64,000 nt of DNA. Origin: Irpex lacteus. Its lineage: Eukaryota > Basidiomycota > Agaricomycetes > Polyporales > Irpicaceae. A program made the position numbers and the translations under genes. The stretch lies in assembly GCA_001986395.2 (NCBI GenBank), contig MQVO02000016.1, forward strand, positions 496,001 to 560,000, read 5' to 3'. This document shows positions 1-11,944 of this stretch, in pieces (position 1 is the stretch's first letter; every line of letters begins with the position of its first letter). The notes beneath the pieces were generated by a model that saw only the letters and a list, made by a program, of their open reading frames with translations, did no database searches and was not told where the DNA came from.

Positions 1-67
1 TATCTAAGACAATCAGGGTTTTGGAGCTTACATCTTGGCACGCAGATTACGACATCGACTCAAACCG

Positions 68-1468
68 ATGAGGGCTGGCACCGCTGCGCTGCTGCCTTTC
101 GAGCTCTATGAATGTATTGTTTCACAGGTTTACGCCTTGCCATCAGACGGCGATGGTGACTGGAGAAGCACTCTTGAAGCCTGTGCATTAGTCTCCAAAG
201 ACTTTAAATACATATCATATCCCTACCTCTTCAGCTCTGTCACCTTCGTCCTCGTTGCAAACCTAGACGACAAAGCCGACGCAAAGAGCTTCCCTGATGC
301 TGACCAGCGGAGAAAGCGATCTTTCTATCGCTATGTTAGGTCCATATCAGAAATTGTGTGTTACCTCTCCCGGAGTCGTACAGTCTCTTCATGCATTCGC
401 AGGTTATCATTACGCGCGGATCATCCCCAGCCTGAGTTGGACAACTCCGGAATCGAATCCTTCTCCTATGATACATTCACTCAAATCCTCCAACCTTTGA
501 AGCATCTTCAGCATCTCAGCCTCATGGGAGTAGTCATGGACATGGATCCAAGTGATCCACGTCCTATCTTGCCCAGCTTACAAGAGCTTGTCATCGACTT
601 CGAGGAAGCGTTCGCGTATGCAAGCGTTTGGGTTACCACTTCACGGCTATACTCCCTCTGCGCCTTGTTCGGCGAAATCAGACATCTAGCTCTTAGGTTC
701 ATTCCAATGGAAGGAGACAACCTGGCCGAGGGCATCGCTTTCCCACCCGTGCAGGCGGTGACAGTCACTCACTGCATTCCCTTCGAAACTGCCTGTCACG
801 TTTTGCAGTATATACCGACACATGGCCTTCGTTTCCTTCACTTCAGCGATATCCTCACCCACAATGCGCCATACCTATCTCACCTACTCGGACATATCGG
901 TCCTGCTTTGGAGGCCCTCACGCTAGGCGAAGTTCGTTTAGGTGCCGGTGCCCACTGGGACGGTACGTATATCGCTGCTGATCTGCATTATTCAGGCCTC
1001 GTTGATAAGTATATTGATTCAGAGGAATCCCCGAGCACTCTTACTCCCATTTCCTTCAACTCTTCCGTGAACTTGCGCGACATAGCTATCACAATTGAAA
1101 TTCCTTATGAAAAGGAGCAATATATGGCGCCAGGAGACGATCCTGGAATGACGCCCCTTCTCGGTGTCCATAAGCTGAAGGCTACTCGACAAGTTGCTTT
1201 ACAAACACTGCCACCCTCCGTCAAAACGCTCAAGCTGTCTCTTCTACGCATGCGTGATCGTCCGTCCACACCACAGACACCAGCGGGAGATTTCTGGGAG
1301 GCATTTGGACAAATACTGGATCAACTATCGTATGGAGGAATCGAAAGGGTAGAGCTTACAACAATCAAACCTCCAGTCGGTACAGTGTCGTGTACGGAGG
1401 GTGAGAAAGAGCTACTCAGGAGCTACTTCCCACATCTGGTCGACAAAGATATGTTAGTATTTCCATGA
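68..1468 (+). CDS. F-box-like protein, tandem copy 1
   Basis: Predicted 446-residue protein, exons 68-962 and 1023-1468. The N-terminus (residues about 8-55: LPFELYECIVSQ, then W-x-x-TLEACALVS-x-x-F and a PYLFSSVTF stretch) has the F-box-like pattern common in agaricomycete proteins that pair an F-box with degenerate leucine-rich repeats; such proteins are thought to act as substrate adaptors of SCF ubiquitin ligases, though no substrate can be named. The rest is hydrophobic-leucine spaced, fitting a degenerate LRR. The intron (GTACGT...TTCAG, 60 nt) is a multiple of three and stop-free, so it can be read through; it is placed by alignment to the tandem copy, whose 59-nt intron must be removed. 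ATG at 68 is chosen because the open frame upstream has no ATG and the start aligns with the paralogue. Confidence 0.75.
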   Translation: MRAGTAALLPFELYECIVSQVYALPSDGDGDWRSTLEACALVSKDFKYISYPYLFSSVTFVLVANLDDKADAKSFPDADQRRKRSFYRYVRSISEIVCYLSRSRTVSSCIRRLSLRADHPQPELDNSGIESFSYDTFTQILQPLKHLQHLSLMGVVMDMDPSDPRPILPSLQELVIDFEEAFAYASVWVTTSRLYSLCALFGEIRHLALRFIPMEGDNLAEGIAFPPVQAVTVTHCIPFETACHVLQYIPTHGLRFLHFSDILTHNAPYLSHLLGHIGPALEALTLGEVRLGAGAHWDGTYIAADLHYSGLVDKYIDSEESPSTLTPISFNSSVNLRDIAITIEIPYEKEQYMAPGDDPGMTPLLGVHKLKATRQVALQTLPPSVKTLKLSLLRMRDRPSTPQTPAGDFWEAFGQILDQLSYGGIERVELTTIKPPVGTVSCTEGEKELLRSYFPHLVDKDMLVFP

Positions 1469-1807
1469 AATCGTGTTTATTAGTACATGGCCTCGTGAAT
1501 ATCAGTTTGAAATGTACGGTAGTGTATCGGACTTTGTTTATGCCAGTGAAACCCTTTGCGACCAAGAGTATCAGCGCCTATAGTAGTAACCATAACTTTC
1601 TTGTACTCGTACCATAACCACGTAACCACCGAGCTCGAGTCTGCACGCTGACAGACTCAATCACAGCTGTGGCGGCTCTATCTCACACCAGTCTCTGCTT
1701 GTACACAGCTCATAATTCACGTTGAGTAAGTAATGCGTCTCGTATCTGACGACCATAAACAAGAACTGACGATGCACGCAGCAGATTGAGACCCAACTGC
1801 GGAAACC
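1469..1807. other. Intergenic, between tandem F-box-like genes
   Basis: 339 bases between the two tandem copies. It must carry the 3' end of copy 1 and the promoter of copy 2. I see no ORF with support and no clear TATA box. Confidence 0.5.
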
Positions 1808-3264
1808 ATGGATACCGCGAGTGTGAACACGGCTTCGAGGCGGCTTCCTGTTGAGCTCTTTCAGCACATACTCTCCGAGGTGAACGCGCTACCACCAGAC
1901 AACAGCTGGCGAAGCACGCTTGAAGCCTGCGCGTTAGTCTCCACAAACTTCAAGCACATAATATACCCCTACCTCTTTGGCTCTGTCACCTTTGTCCTCG
2001 TTCAACACCTACCAGTAGACGACAAAGCCGGCATAGAGAGCTTCCTTAATACTGAGAAGCTCAAAAAGCGATCATTCTATCGCTGCGTCACATCCATATC
2101 AGAAATCGTGTCCTACCTCTCCCAGAGTCGTGCTGTTCCTTCATGCATTCGCAGGTTAACATTACGCGTAGACCATCCCCAGTTGAACAACTCCGGAATC
2201 AAGCTCATCTCCTATGGAACATTTGCTCAAATCCTCCAACCTCTGAAGCATCTTCAGCACATTAGCCTCATGGGAGTCGTCATTGACACGGATCCAAGTG
2301 ATCTACGTCCTATCTTGCCCAGCTTACAAGAGCTTGTCATCGACTTCAAGGAAGCCATTGGGTATGCAGCTGCAGGCGGTTGGATTACCACGTCACGGAT
2401 ATACTCCCTCTGCGCCTTGTTCGGAGAAATCAGACATCTAGCTCTCAGGTTCATTCCAATGGCAGGAGACAACCTGGCCGACGGCATCGCTTGCCCACCC
2501 GTGCAGGCGGTGACAGTCATCGACTGCATACCCCCCGAAGTTCCCTTCGGCGTCCTGCGGTATATACCAACGCATGGTCTTCGGGCCCTTCATTTCAGCG
2601 GGATCCGCACCTACAATACACATTACCTGACTCGGCTACTTGCACATATCGGTCCTGCTTTGAAGTCACTCACGCTCGGCGAAGTTTATTTAGCTGCTTC
2701 TACTGCCCACTGGGCGGACGGTACGTGTATCACTGCTATTCTTTGTTATTTGGCTGGCCTTGTTGATATATTTGTTCAGAGGAATTTCCGAGCAATCTTA
2801 CCCCCATTTTCTTCAACTCGTCCGTGAACTTGTGCGATGTCACTATCACAATTGCAATTCCTTATGAAAAGGAGCAATATATGGCGCCAGGAGACGACTC
2901 TGGAACGCCGCCCCTCCTCGGTATCCACAGGCTGAAGGCTACTCAACGAGTTGCTTTACAAACACTGCCACCCTCTGTCAAAACGCTCAAAATAGCTCTG
3001 CTATTCATGCATGATCATCCGCCTGTGCCACAGACCCCGGCGTGGGACTTCTGGGAGGCGTTTCGACCGCTGCTGGATCGCTTAGTCGATGAAGGGTTGG
3101 AGAGGATAGAACTGACAACTGTTGATCATACTTCCAATGAAGCGTCTTGTACAGCCGATGAACAGGAGCTGCTCAGGAGCTACTTTCCCCGTCTGTCAGA
3201 CAAAGACGTTCTGGTCTTTCCTGAAGTCATCTCGGACGATACGTTCGTATCCATATTCGGATAG
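1808..3264 (+). CDS. F-box-like protein, tandem copy 2
   Basis: Predicted 465-residue protein, exons 1808-2720 and 2780-3264. It is a close paralogue of the gene just upstream: the F-box-like N-terminus (LPVELFQHILSEV, WRSTLEACALVS) and long blocks such as LKHLQHISLMGVV, PILPSLQELVIDF and LYSLCALFGEIRHLALRFIPM recur with few changes, and the intron is at the same site and phase. Here the intron is 59 nt, so unlike copy 1 it cannot be read through; removing it joins two otherwise frame-shifted ORFs precisely. Same inferred role: F-box adaptor with degenerate LRR, target unknown. Most likely a recent tandem duplication. Confidence 0.8.
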
Positions 3265-3878
3265 CTATCGTAGCATGTACTGCTTACCCGATATGCACAC
3301 TGGCACTGGATACATACTGATAGCGCTTTTCGGCAGCACGTTGGACATTAAACTGTAGAGAGTCTCCATATACTGTCTTACTTCTTTGAATGCGTTATGA
3401 TAGCCTTAGGTACCTTACATACGCACTCGCCGGTCGGTGTTGAGCAAATTTGGGTTCAAGAAATGTATATATCACGTTGCCAGTATTCTACTTGTATCAG
3501 AGATCCAGGTCTGAATTCGAAGTCGCTATATTTACAAGGCCATGCTGGGATAGAGAAAGAATAGAAAAAGAGAAAAAGAATACGTGCAAGTCCGTACAAA
3601 TCCGAGTAATACAAGTCCGGTACCAAATGCGAGAAACGGTCGATAGTGATGATGGCTGTAGAATAATGACGACACTAGAGAGAAGAGCCTAGGATAAAGA
3701 AGCGAAAGCCGTGAGAGGAGCGAAGAACTCGTGAAGCAAACGAACATAAGGATTTGTAAGGAGAGCGTGAGAAAAGGTAGCAAAGAGCGATAACGGTCGA
3801 AAGGATTGAGTAGAGGGACGAGTTCGAGGTAGAAGCGAGCAAGCTCGCTAGTAGCACTCGAACCCATGTAGCATCCAA
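3265..3878. other. Intergenic, between convergent genes
   Basis: 614 bases between the 3' ends of F-box-like copy 2 and the minus-strand membrane-protein gene. Purine-rich on the plus strand around 3540-3760. The open frames here are short and have no recognisable features. Confidence 0.5.
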
Positions 3879-5965
3879 CTAGTCTTTCTTCTTCCGTCTC
3901 GTCTTCCTCGCATACCTAAACGTCGCCATATCCTCGAGATCCATAGTCCAGTTCGTCCAAACTGAGTCCCGCGGCAAATCCTCGTATTGACGGCTTGCTG
4001 CTATCCACTTGAAGCGGGGAGGCTCGGACTCCGGGTGCACGTCGACCTGAGCGGGAAGCGTAGATGATGGCGACCGATGGATGTGAATGACCGCCGTGAC
4101 AGAGGGGCGCGAAACGGCAGTGACGAGCGCATAAGACATCCGATGCTCCAGATGCTTGGGCGTGACAGGCTCGACAGGCAGTGATGGGAAGTCGTCGTCA
4201 GTGAAGACAGGTCCCTCGGGTTCTGGAACTGCCGACGACGAGCTAGCTTCTTGTGCTGCAGCGCGTGCCCTGAGTTTACGTTGCCTTCTGCGCTCTTCTC
4301 TTGTGAGCGGCTCCTCGACGACATCGGGCTCAACAGTGACGGGCTCCTCGAGTACAGCCTCGGCCTGCGGTGCTTCTGGGTTAGCGGCAGCGGCAGCAGC
4401 TTCAGCCTCTCGTTCCCGTTGCCTTCTAAGAGCCTTGCACTTCTTCCCGCTACGAGTCGGCCTCTTCGGCTTGACAGGCTCTTCGTCGCCCGTAGCGGGT
4501 GCAGCAGACGACGAAGCGACGGGGAGCTCCGTTGTGGTTACGACGGCTTGAGGGCCAATAGGCTCGTCGACGATGGAGCCCACCACGGCGCCCGACTCTT
4601 CTGCAGGTGATGCCGAACGCTGCGGGAGCTCGTTCTGCTCTAACAATGCCGACGCTATCGATAGAGAGTAAGTCGTCATGTTACTGAATTACAGAAAGGG
4701 AACTCACAGTGCTCAAACTCAACTACGAGCACGTCGTCAGGGATGACGACAGCTGAAGGCAACAATGAGGGAGGTGCGAGCTCTACTATAATGCATGTTA
4801 GTAGTTGTATCAGGCAGCGATGCATAGTACTTACCATCGTCGCTGGTCGCCGCATCCTGAGTTGGGTGAGACTCGTCGAGGGTATCGTCAACTGTGGCGG
4901 ACACTAGTGGCAAAGAATAAGCACGACATCATCGATCAATGAGGGAGTACTCACAGTCTACAACTTCAGCTTGGGGCTCATCATCAGAGACGACGGGAAC
5001 CGAAGGCGACGGTGTGGCCGGAAGTAGTAGGGACTCCTCGTCGATAGCGGCAGATTCTGTTACAAACATGATTAAGCGGATGCAACAGACAGTCAAGGAT
5101 AATGCTCACCATCGTCATCTGAGGAGGCAACTGAAGCGGAGTCCTCATTTGTGGAGGCCTCAACAGCCGGTGCATCGGTGGCGACTTCCTCCTCAATTTG
5201 CGTTGGGGGGAAGGCAAAGTCCACCCACTGTGCAGGGGTGCCACCCTCGAAGGGGTTTGAGAAATCATTCGACAGGTCGTTGTCGGACAATGAACTGAGA
5301 CCAGCGAGCGATGGGATGTGAACGGCGAAGTCCTCGAATCTAGAGAGCCCGTAAGTGGCGGCGGGAGCCTGAGGTGGTGGAGTCGGCTGAGCGTAGAACG
5401 AGACAACGATGTCGGCAACCAGGGTGACCAGACGGCGCTTGAGTGCCAGAAGACCAGAGGCGCTGCGCCAGAGAGTGTAGACGAAGGCCAGTGCGATACC
5501 AAGATAGACCAGATTCCTCAGGGTGAGCAAGTCCGAGAACATGAAGGGGCGATCCCATGGTGGGCAGAAGGGAGCCGACCTCGGAGTGGGCGGTGCCAAG
5601 AGCTCAAACTTGGGTGCGACAATGAGAGGACCAGGAGGTGGGAGGTGAGGACCGAAGTAGACCGGGGCAGGCACGTCGACGAGAGTGCAGTTGACGAGAC
5701 AACCAGCGAGAGTCGGGTCGAAGACTGAGGCGCCAAAGAGACCAGTGTTGACGACGACGGAGGGAACGACAGCCGCAGGGAGCTGAGGGACGTTGACAGT
5801 ACCGCACACGAGCTGGAAGTACGGTAGGAGTGGCGGGGGTCCGCAGATGGCGGTCTCAACACCAGAGAGAGCGAAGCGATGAGAGACGGGGAGAGGAATG
5901 GGGAGTTTGACGACCATGTTGAACAACATCGAGACAACAGCTAAGAACGTGCCAAGGAAGACCAT
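3879..5965 (-). CDS. Membrane-anchored acidic/Pro-rich protein, unknown function
   Basis: Five exons (5965-5110, 5056-4955, 4903-4835, 4785-4708, 4654-3879) give 626 residues. Not a family I recognise. Residues 1-20 are a hydrophobic signal or anchor; residues about 150-185 form a second strong membrane segment (NLVYLGIALAFVYTLW), followed by basic KRRL. Between them lies a Pro- and Cys-containing region that would be lumenal or extracellular if the N-terminus is a signal peptide; after residue 195 the protein is acidic and Ser/Pro/Glu-rich, with a basic RRQRKLRA stretch and a KKKKD tail, presumably cytosolic. All four introns are phase 1, and the middle exons are 102, 69 and 78 nt, so each adds or removes whole codons. 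The start is the first ATG before the hydrophobic segment; open frame continues upstream without support. Confidence 0.7.
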
Positions 5966-7774
5966 GATGGAATACTTTGCTCGTTCTGTGAAAGGGACGA
6001 TGATGAAGGCAAGAGACGTCGATGACGAGAGGTTCGAGTTCTGGGGAATTCGAAAGGTGGGAAGAAAGTGGTTGTGCTTCAAGTTGTGTGCTGGGGCATG
6101 GTTCGAGTTCGGCGGGTTTATAAACCTCGTCGTTTCGATCGAGACTGTTGAGCTGTTTGTATGTCTTTGCTCCAACCTGGTTACTAAAAAGAGTAAGCAC
6201 ATAACCTTTTTCGGAGAATAGAACCACTCAACGTCTCGATTTGGCCCTCCTCCTCTCGAGAAGACATGAGAATTCAAGGTCAGCTCGAGAAGACGGTGAA
6301 TTGAAGCTCAGCTCTGTCCCAGAATAGTTAACTTACCTTATGGAGCAGTATTGCGCCTTGAGGCGACCTCCCGTTTCGGCGTGAATCTTGGCCGCTGGGA
6401 GGGGGAGTTCTACGTACTGTAGCATCATCGTCGGTCTGTCTCATCGTATACGAGCAAGTCGGGCTGTCATTCTGATGCATTGGAATGAGTGGCAGACCAA
6501 ACGAACGGTTCAATTCGTGTTGTGGGGGAAGAGATCTGCATACTGTATAAGTCCGAGTCAGCTTTTCCTTGATGACAATCCTACAAAGGCTGGTTCGGTG
6601 AAAGAGGCAGCGACGACCCCGTGAATTTGAACTCGCTATCATGTACATGTGAATGCTCTGCTTTTAAGTAGAGAAAAAGAGTGACCGTGGCTGCACTTAA
6701 CTTGACAGCGACGATCATGAGTGACTTTACAAAGGCCTCCAGACCTGCAAAAAAAAAAAGACATCAGAGAGCGTGGTGAGATGTAATCTGAAACATCGGG
6801 TCAAGCCCTACTGCAGTGTTGTCTTGTAAAGAGTCGCGTCGGGCGGCAGTCACTTGCAAAACTGCGGTATTTCCAAGCATGACTCAGATTAGCGTTTGAG
6901 TTCCATGAAGACCATCGTCACTGCCATGATACTAGTCGAGCGTGTCGCTGAGAACAAACTGCGATACATACGGTGGCAATCTGTCTGAGAGGATGAGTGT
7001 TTGTGTCCAGGAACCACGAGAAGAGCGAGTATCGTGGCTTAGAGTTAGACGCCTAGCTGTCAATGACAAAAAGTCGCGGGAAAGACGAAGTCATAATTGA
7101 CCTTCATTTTGAGTCTGTATGAAGATATGGATCTGTCGCCCCGATGTCCCCGCGGAGACAGTCACCGGACAGCGGGAAATGAGAAAACCAGACCCTGAAG
7201 TGAAATGTGAAGTCAAAAATCGCGGCTAGCGAGCATTTTGCACAAGGTAAAATTGCCAAGCCAGTGCAATCTTGGCCCGGACACAAACAACGGAATTTCC
7301 GGGTTATGTGACCAGCTGGTATCTGTCAGTGCCAAACCTTTCAGTACAGGAGCTTGGCCAAGAGAAGGATAACTTACCAGACCTCATATATATATATTCG
7401 ACGACGAACGTGCGCGACAGGAGGCGCATAACGACGGGATGGCGAGTTAGGCGCTCTGATCTGGGTGATCTGGTTTCAGATCCACGTGGCTATGTCCTTG
7501 TCCTCGATGTGGGCATTGCCGTGACGAAATGTGACGGGGAATGTCACACGGCTGGAGGGCATCGCACTAGACGACCGTCCGCAACAAAGCTCTTTCCTCG
7601 ACAAGCATGCTCTTGTTTTCTCCTTGAACGTCGACCGCGACGACAACGGCACACACACACCTCTCGGCGTCGTCAGAAGCGTCCTGCTCGTCGTCGAACA
7701 TCACCCCCACTCACCCTGTTTCGCCCTCATCAGACTTCTACGGCTCAGGCAACACACTCGCCAGGCAGCCCTCG
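5966..7774. other. Long intergenic stretch
   Basis: 1.8 kb between two divergent starts (5965 minus, 7775 plus). It holds a short poly-A run near 6749-6759 and a (TA)n tract at about 7386-7397. The longest open frames (7272-7841 plus, 6328-6648 minus) have low-complexity, arginine-rich translations with no conserved features, and I do not call them. Upstream regulatory DNA for both neighbours is the simplest reading. Confidence 0.5.
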
Positions 7775-10700
7775 ATGTTTCTATCAAAACGCGAGAGACC
7801 ACCGGACACATCAGCTGCATCGAACAAGCCTTCTCACATAGCCTACAAACGCACCTCTATTCCCAGCATCAACCTGGTCTCTCTGGTCGCCTCAGCATCT
7901 TCAGCTAGCTCGTCTGCACAACGAAGAGCTCCCCTAGCACCGCTCGACCCACAACTGGCCTCTACTTCTTCCCTTGACGACCAAATGCCATCTACCTCTA
8001 CCCACACAGCCTCCCGCTCAGACCGCTCCCAGCGACTGGACTCGTCCCGCGATGGAGACGTCGCCCGTGCCAATATTGGTCGGCAGATCCTGGCACGGCC
8101 GCTTGACGATGATGAGTCGAATATACTGTCTTTACGGAAACGCTCTATTCCCAGCCAGTACGTTGCTTGCTCACGATTTGACGACTTTTGAATGCCGGAT
8201 ATTCACTCCCCTGAAGTAGCAATACACTCAGGTCGTTGCCTTATCCACCGCGGCCCACGCAGAGGCGACCGAGTAACACTCCGTCCATAACCTCTAACCG
8301 CCGTCCCTCTGTTCCAAGTATCCCGTCTCCATCACAGAATGTTCCTCCCTCTGGTCTTCCTCCACAGCCTGTGCAGTCACTATCCGACCCAGGACCGTAT
8401 GGAGGCGACGACATATATTCCGGTTTATCGACATTTACATTCGGCGCTGCTAAAGTCTCTCCTGCTCAAATGTCAGACAGCTCTGACATGATCAGTCCCC
8501 TTACCCGAGTTTCCGGCTCTGGAAGCGCGGATCGTACGCCCCGTCCATCAATTTCAGGCGCCTCTGGTGGTAGGCGCAAGTCGTACTCCAGTAAGGTGAG
8601 CGATCCGGCTGAAGGAGACGATGAATACGAAGACGAGGACGACGATGCTCGAGGTAAAGCCCGGTCGAAGATGCGTGCCATCGACGACGGTACGCGACGG
8701 CCATCATTGCCTACGAACTCCTTGGCTGCCATCGCTACTGCTACTACTCCTCCCGCCTCGTCCTCCCATGCTGACAATGACGCATCGCCGACGAGTCGAT
8801 CGAGTCATGAGAGTGAACTTGAATCCTCTGAACCGGAGGGCGAAGATGGTGAGGCAGCAGAGTTTGATACGGACGTCGAGTTAGACGTGTCCAATGATCA
8901 CCACAGCAGTACATCTTTGGACCCGCCAGTATCCGATGCTGCGTCTCAACGAACGTTTGGCCCCGGAAGCTTTGACCACTTTGGCTACTGGCGGCCTCCT
9001 AGTGCCGGGCAGCCTCGATCGCAAGGAGGCGATGATGAAGACGAGGAGGGTGTCTCAGTATCTCCAGTAACTTTCAGACATGAAGACGAAGAAGGATATG
9101 ACGACGGGGATCGCCCACTGCCATCGCTGGCGTCTAGCAGAAGAGGAAGTATGCCATGGGAAGCACTTAGCCCTCGTACAGTGACAGCCGGTCGGGATCG
9201 AGAAGATAGCACCATGACCGTTGTCGCGGCTCGAGGTAGTCGAAGCGAAGAGAATCTCCCAACTGCATCTCCGGAGCCCATGCAATCTCCCCGCAGTGGA
9301 AGTATGCCTGTAGACGGACAAGAAGGCGCTTCGATACCAGAAGATGCTGCCATAAACGAGTTCCAGTACGGCCCGTATGACCTGGATTACATCCTCTCGG
9401 GTGTCGACTCTCGCAAGTCCTGGTCTTCTGGCTCGGCGTCGTATATGCAGGGTAATGCAGCGGGTCGCCGGGCGAGCGGTGATCCACATTCCCTGGCTCA
9501 GGCTTGGGACACGGAATTGTTCAGGAGCGGACGGCGGCCGAGTACTGTTACCATCGGCAGTAGCGAAGATGCGTTTACGAGACAAATACGCGCGTGGGAT
9601 CCTGATTATAATGTGAGAGAGGAACGATGGAGTTTCAAGAAGGAATCGGCGGACGGGCGGGGACCCCATCGGATGCAACTTGCCTCGAGTGCTCCCCAGA
9701 CACCGAATATACCAACTTCGCATACTATGACTCCGCAGACGCAGGAGATGTGGCGGCAGGAGTTTGTCGGGCGGTATAAGGTTGATCGTCTGAGGATAGC
9801 TTGTAAGTAGATTTCATGGTATCATCGCTACATTGAGTTTAAGCCTTCCTTCTAGCGGAGACAAGGTCCAAGGACAAAGGGCCTCAACAAAGATTACACG
9901 TGCGGCATATCCCTGACCCATATCTGAAGGGCGGCAGTCGTGGAGGTCCTCACGCGGTGGTTCACAAACACTCGAAGGTGGTCGCTTTCTCCGTCTTCAG
10001 GCATAATAGCGTGCTCCCGCCGCATACACGCAAAGATCGAACACCCTTCGACCGTAATGGCGCCATCTTGCTCGCTAATAAGAAAGTTCAGGAGGCGTAT
10101 ACCAGTACACATACCACGAGCAAGCTGAACTCGCACGGACTTCTTGAAGACTCCAGTGGCAGATACGATGGGGCGACGATGGTCGGCACCTCATCGCGCG
10201 TTTCTACTCATAGTCGTCCATCTACGCCTGGGCACAGTGATGCTAGCGTTCGTCGACCTGGACCCTCATCGGTAGAAATGGCACGCGACAGTGTGTCACC
10301 GCCTCCTCCCCATCAGAAAGAGAGCATCGATGGTGCAACGTCGTCGTCCTCCGCTACCGCTGCAATGGAGGCTGCTAGTGGCAGCGACTACTCTGCCAGT
10401 GCTGGTCCCAGCTCCTCGATCAAGACGCGTTCTTCTACCGTGTTCAGTCAGGATAGCCACTCTCGCTTCGATTCTGTTGATAGTGATGACAGCGACTCGC
10501 CTCCTCGTACTTCGCACGCCGAGGCCTTCGCCACCGTCGACTCGAGTTATTTCGAGACCTTGCGTGTACGTGCCGCGCAACGTCATGCCGAAGACCCACA
10601 GCCTAGTTCGAAACTGTCTGCCTTGCGAAAACTCTTCGGGCCGCAGAGAAATATTTCTCATAGCTCGGGTTCCTCACCTGGTCAGCGCGAAGGCAACTAT

Positions 10701-11531
10701 ATCCCTCCATGGGTAGTACTTGCTCCTCGGTCGAAACAAGAAGAGTCGCAGCGTGTCATCCAGAATTTGAACGAGTCGTTCCAGGACGTCGGGCTACTTC
10801 CGACCAACTCGAAGTCTGCAGGACGGAGCAAAAACCATAAGGGTAAACAACGCCAGGATCGTCGCGAACGCGCGCCTAGCTCTATCTTGGAGAAGGTGCC
10901 GAAGGACTCGTTGTACATGCTTCTACCGCTCTGGCCTGGAGAATCGTATCCTGCGTCTCCCAAATCGAAGGAGGAACCGAATGTCCCTCAGTTGCGCGTC
11001 GAGGACAGGCAGTACTTGCTGGTGTACTATGTTCCGTTTGAAGAAAAGGAGAGACGGAAGGGTGACCAAAACAAGAAACGTTCGAGGAGCTCGAAGGCTC
11101 CATCGTCTACCACCTCTGGCTCTTCAGTCGATCTCCCCCTCTTCCTTCTCCGTAGCTTCCGTGTCAATGCCCGTCTCGTCTCATACGATGATCTGCGTGG
11201 CACGGGTGTCCGTGTACCGTCATTTGGACTCACTGTCACCGGGTCCATGGCAGAGGCCATGCGCTATCTCCCTTCGCCCTCTATTCGCGAGCAACGTCTT
11301 GACGAGGTCGTCATTTGCCACTGCACAAGCCGCAACTCGGGCATGAAATTCGATCCTGACGGTCTCTCCAAGCTCGGTCTGTGCATGCCCACAGAAACAC
11401 CTGCGGCAATGCAGATCCCCGACGAGGTCATCCCTGATTCTGAGGAAGCAGTCCTTACCCCTATCGGTCGGGCTGCCGTCGAGATGGCCTGGCTTGGCTG
11501 CATGGCCGTGACGAGCTTCGGCACTGTCTAA
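7775..11531 (+). CDS. Large Ser/Pro-rich conserved fungal protein, unknown function
   Basis: Three exons (7775-8157, 8232-9802, 9856-11531) give 1209 residues; both junctions are canonical (GTACGT...TCAG, GTAAGT...CTAG) and restore frame. I do not recognise the family. Residues 1-480 are mostly disordered: Ser, Pro, Asp and Glu rich, with an acidic EDEDDD stretch. A more ordered block with many Trp and Tyr (FQYGPYDLDYIL, AWDTELF, QIRAWDPDYN) lies near residues 500-600. The C-terminal 350 residues look globular (YLLVYYVPFEE, LFLLRSFRVNARLVSYDDLRGTG, VPSFGLTVTGSMAEAMRYLPSP, DEVVICHCTSRNSG) and contain a basic KKRSRSSK stretch that could be a nuclear localisation signal. The pattern, long disordered tail plus conserved C-terminal block, suggests a scaffold or regulatory protein, but this is inference. 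Confidence 0.75.
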
Positions 11532-11944
11532 GAAACCTTTGACATACAAACGAGTCATCATGCCCCCATCACGAAGTAATAATGACCGATTTGTATCATT
11601 GGACTTTGTGTGCTGCTTACATCTACCCCTTCGTGTTTGTCCCACTTCACCCATACACCTGCCGACGACGATTGCATCGTGCAGTGCTATACCCCGCTCA
11701 CCCACCTTCATCCCGCTTCGGCCATTTTGTATACAGCTCATTATCTCTTACGAATATCTCACGTCCTGTAGCTAGTTTACTGGTAGTCGCCGTCTTGGCA
11801 GGATAGAGGTTGCTTGTATTTTTTCGGAATCTCCTCATTACGATGATATGCACAATCTATTGGGTTCGGTACATTACATCAAAGTCATTAGTGCTGCAAC
11901 GTACAAAGCTTGACAAACGGCATATACATCGCAAACACCCACGT
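11532..11944. other. Intergenic, between convergent genes
   Basis: 413 bases between two converging 3' ends; expected to hold both 3' UTRs. Nothing else is recognisable. Confidence 0.5.

Noticed and set aside
6328..6648. 106-residue minus-strand open frame
   Set aside because: No conserved features and no splice partners; likely chance.
7272..7841. 189-residue open frame upstream of the 1209-residue gene
   Set aside because: Arginine-rich low-complexity translation overlapping the next gene's start in another frame; no coding signature.
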